Shown here one piece after another: positions 58,756 through 64,000 of a DNA stretch of 64,000 nucleotides. The notes under the pieces were generated by a model, which was given only the letters and a program-made list of their open reading frames with translations, ran no database searches and was not told the DNA's origin. The stretch is taken from the NCBI GenBank assembly GCA_963817635.1, contig CAWFPR010000027.1:124001-188000 (forward strand), in the 5' to 3' direction. The stretch is from CAWFPR01 sp963817635 (GTDB lineage: Bacteria; Acidobacteriota; Vicinamibacteria; Vicinamibacterales; 2-12-FULL-66-21). The position numbers and the translations under genes were made by a program. The stretch's first letter is position 1; every line of letters begins with the position of its first letter.

Positions 58756-60882
58756 ATGCACACCAGGTTCATTCGCCTGATTGCCGGTGCCGTCGTCGTC
58801 CTGATCGCGGGCGCGGCGACCGAGCTGTCCCCGTCCGCGCAGCAAACGCAGCAGGCGCAGCAGCAGCCGCGGGCCGTGTTCCGCACGAGCCGCGACGTCA
58901 TCTCCGTGGACGTCATCGTGCGCGACAAGTCCGGCGCCGTCGTGCGCGGCCTCACGGCTGCCGATTTCGAGATCCGCGAGGACGGCCGGGCCCAGTCGGT
59001 CCAGACCTTCAGCTTCGAGGAGATCGCCAGCAAGCCGGTCGCGCCGATCGAGACGGCCGAACTGCTTGGCGGTGTCGAAGCGAAGATGAGAGAGGAATCG
59101 CGCGGCGCGGCGTCCGCCGCGGCGAAAGCCGCGCCCGAGCCGCCGGCAACGCCGGTGGCGATGACGTCAGACGCGCTCGCCGGACGCCGGCTGATCACGC
59201 TCGTCTTCGACGTCAGCTCCATGCAGCCCGAGGACGTCGAGCGCGCGGTCGAATCGGCGCAGAAATACGTCAGCGAGAAAATGAGCGCCGCGGATCTGGT
59301 GGCGGTCGCGACCGTCGGGACGACGCTGTCGGTGCTGACCGACTTCACGGCGGACCGGACGAAGGTCGCGCTCGCGCTCGCGACGCTCGCCTACACCGAT
59401 GGCCTGGCGACCGAAGCGCCGGCGGGCGCGACGCTCGCGACCGACGAGCAGACCGCCGCGTCCACCGACGAGACCGTCGCCGCGGCCGCCGAGCTGGACA
59501 TGTTCAACAACGACGTGCGCCTGCGCGCGCTCCGCACGCTCGCCGAGGCGTTGTCGCCGATCGAGCAGAAGAAGGCGATCATCTATTTCAGCGCCGGCAT
59601 GCAGCGCAGCGGCCAGGACAATCAGGTCGAGCTGCGGTCGGCGATCAACGCCGCCGTGCGCGCCAACGTGTCGTTCTATCCGATCGACACCCGCGGCCTC
59701 CAGGCCGTCGTGCCCGGCGGCGACGCGCGCCAGGCGAGCGGTCGCGGCAACGCGATGTTCTCGGGCCGCGGGATGCGGCAGCAGTTCGAGCAGCTCGCCT
59801 CGTCGCAGGACACGCTGACATCGCTCGCGGCCGACACGGGCGGCCGCGCGTTCACCGACTCGAACGATTTCGGCGAGGCCTTCGCGCGCGTGCAGGTGGA
59901 TATGTCCGCCTACTACCTGCTCGGCTACAGCACCACCAATCCGACGAAGGACGGCCAGTTCCGGCGGATCCAGGTGCGCGTCAAGCACGACGGCTACAAG
60001 GTCGAGGCGCGCTCCGGCTACTACGCGGAGCGGGACTTCACCCACACGTCGCGCAACGACCGCGAGTCACAGCTGCAGGACCAGATGTTCTCGGCCTTGT
60101 CATCCACCGATCTCCCGGTGCTCGTGACCGCCGGCTGGTTCCGCCTGGCCCCCGACAAGTACTACGTGCCGGTGTCGGTCACCGTGCCGGGCTCCGCCAT
60201 TCCGGTCGCAAATGCCACCGACGCCGTCTCGCTCGACGTGCTCGGCATGGTGCTCGACGAGCAGGGCCGCCCGGTCGGGCGGTTCCGCGAGACGCTGAAG
60301 CTGCCGCCCGGCACCGGCAAGACGCTGGCCGGCAAGCAGGTGCTCTACCAGTCGGGCGTGACGCTGCCGCCGGGACGCTTCTCGGTGAAGGTCGTCGCGC
60401 GCGAGAACACGGACGGACAGATCGGCAGCTTCCAGGCGCCGATCAACGTGCCCGAGCTGAAGACCGCGCCGATGAAGGTCAGCTCGGTCGTGCTCAGCAC
60501 CCAGCTCGAGGCGGCGTCGAAAGGCAAGACCGACAACCCGCTCGTGCGCGACGGCGTCCAGCTGCTGCCGAACCTGACGCACGTGGTTGACAAGGATCAG
60601 AAGCTGTTCTTCTACTACGAGGTGTACGAGCCCGCCACCACGGACGGCGCCGCGCCGGAACTCCGCACGAGCCTCGCGTTCTATCGCGGCAAGGTCAAGG
60701 TCCTCGAAACGCCCGTCGTCGAACGGACGAAAATCGATGCGCCCGACCGCAAGGCCTCGCTCTTCCAGTTCGAGCTGCCGCCCGACTCGTTCAAGCCGGG
60801 CCTCTACACGTGCCAGATCAACATCATCGACGCGGTGGCGGGCAAGTTCGACTTCCCGCGGCTGGTGTTCTTCGTCCGCTGA
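58756..60882 (+). CDS. Secreted VWFA-related acidobacterial protein (TIGR03436-like)
   Basis: A 708-residue protein. Signal peptide at 1-29. The start of the mature part matches the family (VISVDVIVRDKSGAVVRGLT, ADFEIREDGRAQSVQTF). The VWFA domain has LITLVFDVSSMQPEDVE, AIIYFSAGMQRSG and SFYPIDTRGLQAV; the family ending FARVQVDMSAYYLLGYSTTN is followed by RIQVRVKHDGYKVEARSGYY. A further C-terminal region of about 280 residues is strand-rich. It is in an operon with the TonB-dependent receptor, so it may work with it at the cell surface. Confidence 0.94.
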   Translation: MHTRFIRLIAGAVVVLIAGAATELSPSAQQTQQAQQQPRAVFRTSRDVISVDVIVRDKSGAVVRGLTAADFEIREDGRAQSVQTFSFEEIASKPVAPIETAELLGGVEAKMREESRGAASAAAKAAPEPPATPVAMTSDALAGRRLITLVFDVSSMQPEDVERAVESAQKYVSEKMSAADLVAVATVGTTLSVLTDFTADRTKVALALATLAYTDGLATEAPAGATLATDEQTAASTDETVAAAAELDMFNNDVRLRALRTLAEALSPIEQKKAIIYFSAGMQRSGQDNQVELRSAINAAVRANVSFYPIDTRGLQAVVPGGDARQASGRGNAMFSGRGMRQQFEQLASSQDTLTSLAADTGGRAFTDSNDFGEAFARVQVDMSAYYLLGYSTTNPTKDGQFRRIQVRVKHDGYKVEARSGYYAERDFTHTSRNDRESQLQDQMFSALSSTDLPVLVTAGWFRLAPDKYYVPVSVTVPGSAIPVANATDAVSLDVLGMVLDEQGRPVGRFRETLKLPPGTGKTLAGKQVLYQSGVTLPPGRFSVKVVARENTDGQIGSFQAPINVPELKTAPMKVSSVVLSTQLEAASKGKTDNPLVRDGVQLLPNLTHVVDKDQKLFFYYEVYEPATTDGAAPELRTSLAFYRGKVKVLETPVVERTKIDAPDRKASLFQFELPPDSFKPGLYTCQINIIDAVAGKFDFPRLVFFVR

Positions 60883-60913
60883 GCGGGGGGCACTCCGCGC
60901 TCCGCGTGCTGCC

Positions 60914-60996
60914 GCTCTCCGCTCTCCGCTCTCCGCTCTTCGCTCTTCGCTCTTCCTCCTCGCTCTTCGCTCTTCGCTCTTCGCTCTTCGCTCTTC
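60914..60996. repeat. Heptanucleotide array GCTCTCC/GCTCTTC
   Basis: Three GCTCTCC units (60914-60934), three GCTCTTC units (60935-60955), a six-base interruption, then five GCTCTTC units (60962-60996). It lies in the gap before the SEC-C gene. Confidence 0.95.
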
Positions 60997-61017
60997 GCGT
61001 ACGCTACACTCTCTGTC

Positions 61018-61294
61018 ATGCCTGCTTCGACGAGCGCACGACCTGGTCGCAACGAACCGTGCCACTGCGGTTCGGGGCGCAAGTCACAAACAGTGCTGTC
61101 TCGAGAAGGACGAGCGGGAGGCCTCCGCTGCCCGGGCCAAAGCCGCCGCGGAGGCGGCCGTTCCGTCACCGGACGAGCCGGCGGCTGAGCCCGCGCGGAG
61201 GCCCCGGGTCGAGACGCATCAGCCCTGGAAGGCCACCACGTCCCGCGGGTTCGTGCCGCGCTCGCGGACGCCGCGGAAAGTGGGCGGCAGCTAG
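61018..61294 (+). CDS. SEC-C motif protein, one frameshift
   Basis: About 91 residues. The ATG at 61018 follows the heptad array directly. PGRNEPCHCGSGRK is in one frame and KQCCLEKDER in the next; removing one base near 61087 restores the zinc motif CxCGSGxKYKxCC. The tail is Ala/Glu- then Arg/Thr-rich. Such motifs bind zinc and are found in SecA and many small accessory proteins. Probably upstream in an operon with the nitrilase (10-base gap). Confidence 0.82.
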
Positions 61295-61304
61295 CTAGCG
61301 TCGG

Positions 61305-62096
61305 ATGGGCACGTCGCGAATCGCGCTCGCGAACATCCCGTTTCCGGCAACGCCCGACGATGCCGTCGCGCAGGCGGAGAAGACAATTGCCGCCGCGTCG
61401 GCCGAGCGCGCGGACATCCTGTGCTTTCCTGAATGCTTCGTGCCGGGCTACCGCACTGCGGGGTCGCGCGTGCCGCCGCCCGATCCGGTATTCCTCGAAC
61501 GCGCATGGTCCACAATTGCCGCGGCGGCGGCGCGGGCGGATCTCGTGGTGGTGCTCGGCACCGAGCGCGTCGTGGACGACCGGCTGCTGATCTCGGCGCT
61601 CGTCATCAATCGGGACGGAACGTTCGCCGGGTTCCAGGACAAGGTGCAGATCGACCCGTCCGAGGAAGGCACCTATGCCCCCGGCGAGCGGACGACGGAT
61701 ATTCCGGGCCGGTACGCTGACGTTCGGCATCGCCATCTGCCATGAGGGCTGGCGCTATCCGGAGACGGTGCGCTGGGCCGCGCACCGCGGCGCCCAGGTC
61801 GTCTTCCACCCGCACTTCCACGAGGCCGAGCCTGGCGGCTACCGGCCCACGACGTTCGCGGATCCCGCCAATTCGTTCCACGAAAAGGCCGCGCTCTGCC
61901 GCGCCGCCGAGAACACCTGCTTCTTCGCGACGGTGAACTACGCCAGCGCCGGATCTCCGACGACGTCGGCCGTCGTGCGGCCGGACGGGACGCCGCTGGC
62001 GTGGCAGCCCTACGGGAGGCCGGGCTGCTCGTCGCGGACATCGATCTTTCGGAGGCGACGGGTCTGCTCGCCTCCCGCTGCAGGCCCTGCGATTAG
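61305..62096 (+). CDS. Carbon-nitrogen hydrolase (nitrilase superfamily), two frameshifts
   Basis: About 263 residues after bridging shifts near 61710 and 62012. The catalytic Glu43 is in LCFPECFVPGY, the Lys113 in GFQDKVQIDP, and the Cys in the second frame, FGIAICHEGWRYPE. Later sequence (NTCFFATVNYASAG, TSAVVRPDGTPLAW) fits the family, and the corrected end has EAGLLVADIDLSEATG. These enzymes cut amide or nitrile C-N bonds; this one resembles predicted amidases. Confidence 0.87.
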
Positions 62097-62142
62097 CGCC
62101 GGACGCCCCGAACCAATCTCAGCGGCACTCGTATTCCCAAGT

Positions 62143-62343
62143 GTGACTACTTTTCTTCTCTGGTGCCTTCTGCTCGTGGTCTGCTGGCCGCTGGCGCTGC
62201 TGGCGCTGGTCCTCTACCCGATCGTGTGGCTCCTGCTGCTGCCGTTCCGCATCGTGGGTATCGCGGTTGACGGGGTGCTGGGGGTGATCCGCGGCATCGT
62301 GATGCTGCCGGTCAGGGTGCTGCGCGGTCCGCGGGCGGCGTAG
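62143..62343 (+). CDS. Small hydrophobic membrane protein
   Basis: A 66-residue protein from a GTG start at 62143. It begins TTFLLWCLLLVVCWPLALLA and has a second long hydrophobic run (YPIVWLLLLPFRIVGIAVDG), ending in a basic tail. The start is inferred; upstream in-frame sequence is the out-of-frame nitrilase end. Function unknown. Confidence 0.65.
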   Translation: MTTFLLWCLLLVVCWPLALLALVLYPIVWLLLLPFRIVGIAVDGVLGVIRGIVMLPVRVLRGPRAA

Positions 62344-62410
62344 CTGACGCGACGAGTCCATGCGCCGTCTCGCAGCCGACCTGCGCTGGTTTATTCTCGC
62401 CCAACGAGAG

Positions 62411-63022
62411 CTAGGTCGGGCGGGCGCCAAACCACCGCACTACCGCAGCTCGAAGCCGATGGAATGAGTCATCCCCGCAACGCGTGAGGCTAATTCTCTG
62501 TGCGATATGTCGGTAGATGGCCGACGACCGTGGAGTCCGGGCACGCCTGCATGCGCTTTCAAGGGCTTCTTTCGGTCGAACGGGCTTTCCGTCAGCCGAA
62601 AAGGCGAAGGACTGAGACACCAGCCACGGCCGAATCTCCTCGACGAAATGCCAGTCCATCGCGGAACGAAGGTGGGTCTCGGCCCCCCACATCCAGACGT
62701 CCATCTCTGGCTCAACGACGATGGCCTTGGCGCGATCGCCCCATTGTTGGAACAGCGAAGCATCCAACTGGGCTTCGAGCCGAACCGCTGCGACAGAGGA
62801 TCCAGAGCCTTCGTAGTCCAACAGTAGCAGCGCGTGAGAGAACCGAGCGTGCTGAACTCCCAGGATCTGGCTGCCACGCCGCCGCACGCCACCGTCGCGC
62901 CCTTGCTCCACGAGGACCTCGAAGTCGATTTTCCGGATTCCCAATGCTTCGGGCCGCGCGAGAGCGCCGCGGACCACGAATTCCGTGTTCTTGTCCGGCA
63001 CGAGGAGAATGAGATCGCGCAT
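62411..63022 (-). CDS. Small TOPRIM/DUF4276-like partner of the AAA ATPase
   Basis: A 203-residue protein starting 12 bases after the ATPase stop. The first strand is DLILLVPDKNTEFVVRGAL (acidic Glu), followed by SHALLLLDYEGSG (Asp/Glu) and AIVVEPEMDVWMWGAE, which match the acidic pattern of TOPRIM-like DUF4276-type proteins. The helix SSAIYRHIAQRISLTRC is near the end. Such proteins pair with OLD-like or AAA_21 ATPases in defence islands. It is the second gene of a two-gene unit. The exact family needs a profile search. Confidence 0.7.
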   Translation of the reverse strand: MRDLILLVPDKNTEFVVRGALARPEALGIRKIDFEVLVEQGRDGGVRRRGSQILGVQHARFSHALLLLDYEGSGSSVAAVRLEAQLDASLFQQWGDRAKAIVVEPEMDVWMWGAETHLRSAMDWHFVEEIRPWLVSQSFAFSADGKPVRPKEALESACRRARTPRSSAIYRHIAQRISLTRCGDDSFHRLRAAVVRWFGARPT

Positions 63023-63034
63023 CCGGCGGATGAC

Positions 63035-64000
63035 CTAGCTGAGTATGCCGGACGCGAACATCGCACCAAGATCAGGCTCGCCACGCTTCCAGTCGCGCAA
63101 AGCAGGGTGCTCGTCGCCTGAGACGATGTCCGTGGCTCCGGATTCGTCCTTGCCGAAGCACAGCACGTCGTGCAGGTCAACCATGTTCAGCGCGATTGCG
63201 CTGTGAGTCGCAAGGAGAACCTGGCCCGAGTACATCGAGGATAACGATTGAACGACAGTCTCAATGGCACGCGGATGAATTCCGTTCTCCGGCTCCTCAA
63301 TCAGAAACGTCCCCGTCAGATCTGAGAGATATGCTGGAATCGTCAGCGCCAGCAATCGCAGGCTGCCATCCGACACGAGCCAGGAGGGCACGCGAGCCCC
63401 GTTTGTGTACGTCAACACTAGGTAACGGTGGCGATCCTCTTCACGTTCGACAGTCTCGATATCGCGAACGTCCGGAAGGGCTGTTCTCACGTGTTCCAGC
63501 CAGCGCCGAAACGCGCCTGGGTTCTTGCGGAGGCCATCAACCACCCATGGAAGATTGGCGCCATCGGGTAGAAACTGCACACCCACGCCCGGTGGACTGG
63601 GTCGCCGAATGGCCAACCCGTTGAGGGCAAAAGTCTGAACGCCTTTTTCCAACAATCCCTGAAACCACGTGCTGACGGGAAAGCTCTCCACATCCGCCGG
63701 CACGTTCGCGAGTGCTGACTTGCCCCGGCCTAGCCGGAACGACGGCATGTAGGATTTCTTGCCTTCGGTGTAGTAGTTGTCATTGCCACCAGCCTTCTTC
63801 GTGATCGCGGCCTTTCTGCGTTTGCTCGACGCGACCAGAAGGGACTCGGGCAGCTGCGGAGGACGCGGGAACTCCAAGCGAGGTTGCGTTGGCTTCCGCC
63901 CCTCCTCGAAAAGCCAGAGTGTCTCATGGTCCAGTCCGACCTGCTCCGACGAGTTCCCCAAACCAACCTGGATCTGGTAGCGAACGTGCGAGAACCTCTG
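63035..64000 (-). CDS. AAA-family ATPase (AAA_21/OLD-like), partial, cut by the right edge
   Basis: The C-terminal part of an SMC/ABC-like ATPase: SWLVSDGSLRLLALTIPAYL (signature-like), Walker B GTFLIEEPENGIHPRAIE and switch region QVLLATHSAIALNM, ending with VLCFGKDESGATDIV. The frame stays open to base 64000, so the Walker A part lies outside the window; the Met at 63961 is not the real start. With the downstream partner it forms a two-gene unit that resembles known anti-phage ATPase pairs. Confidence 0.92.
   Translation of the reverse strand, partial: QRFSHVRYQIQVGLGNSSEQVGLDHETLWLFEEGRKPTQPRLEFPRPPQLPESLLVASSKRRKAAITKKAGGNDNYYTEGKKSYMPSFRLGRGKSALANVPADVESFPVSTWFQGLLEKGVQTFALNGLAIRRPSPPGVGVQFLPDGANLPWVVDGLRKNPGAFRRWLEHVRTALPDVRDIETVEREEDRHRYLVLTYTNGARVPSWLVSDGSLRLLALTIPAYLSDLTGTFLIEEPENGIHPRAIETVVQSLSSMYSGQVLLATHSAIALNMVDLHDVLCFGKDESGATDIVSGDEHPALRDWKRGEPDLGAMFASGILS

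Noticed and set aside
60914..60996. Minus-strand Ser/Glu/Arg repeat protein
   Set aside because: The apparent KSEERRA repeats are just the translation of the heptad array on the opposite strand of the SEC-C leader.

Overview
The window looks like a chromosomal segment of a GC-rich member of the Acidobacteriota, most likely the Vicinamibacteria. The evidence is family content: two acidobacterial-type duplicated permeases of the MacB/FtsX class (one with an adjacent PadR regulator), a TIGR03436-like VWFA protein beside a plug-type TonB-dependent receptor, a DUF5916 protein, several PQQ-like beta-propellers and a PEGA protein. No rRNA, tRNA or CRISPR array was seen. This is judged from reading the sequence; no database search was run.

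Layout. (1) 1-1943, minus strand: a run of gene cassettes separated by attC-like recombination sites, carrying a HepT/MntA toxin-antitoxin pair and small unknown or membrane proteins, with no integrase in view. (2) 1944-3951: mostly decayed or empty sequence, with the N-terminal fragment of an HNH endonuclease. (3) 3952-25142: an accessory island of proteolytic and effector-like genes. It holds a trypsin-nuclease fusion, a lone contractile-tail sheath protein, an operon of propeptide-like protein, subtilase, unknown partner and ATP-grasp ligase, an alpha/beta hydrolase with a clan-CD-like peptidase, a tight operon of caspase, unknown protein, lipase-CHAT giant and DUF5995 protein, and an animal-type heme peroxidase. 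(4) 25238-53000: envelope and secreted functions: S9A and M14 peptidases, duplicated permeases, rhodanese, SGNH hydrolase, DUF5916 barrel, PQQ propellers, metallo-beta-lactamases, an AraC regulator, a PEGA protein and a MacA-like fusion protein. (5) 53039-62343: a two-component system, TonB-dependent receptor, VWFA protein, SEC-C protein, nitrilase and a small membrane protein. (6) 62411-64000: a small TOPRIM/DUF4276-like protein and an AAA ATPase, a defence-like pair cut by the right edge.

The best candidate for something undescribed is the island in (3). Three different clan-CD-like peptidases (caspase, CHAT, and a divergent His/Cys protein), two serine proteases (one fused to a nuclease) and a lone tail sheath lie within about 18 kb, in compact operons. 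Bacterial conflict systems reuse such modules, but this combination is not one I recognise.

Two sequence-level features cut across the window. Many intergenic gaps hold tandem repeats with a strict 7-base period, built from a few related heptamers. Many conserved genes are also interrupted by single-base frameshifts while both flanking frames keep intact family motifs. This points to base-level errors in the assembly more than to real gene decay, so frameshifted genes are annotated as single genes spanning the break.
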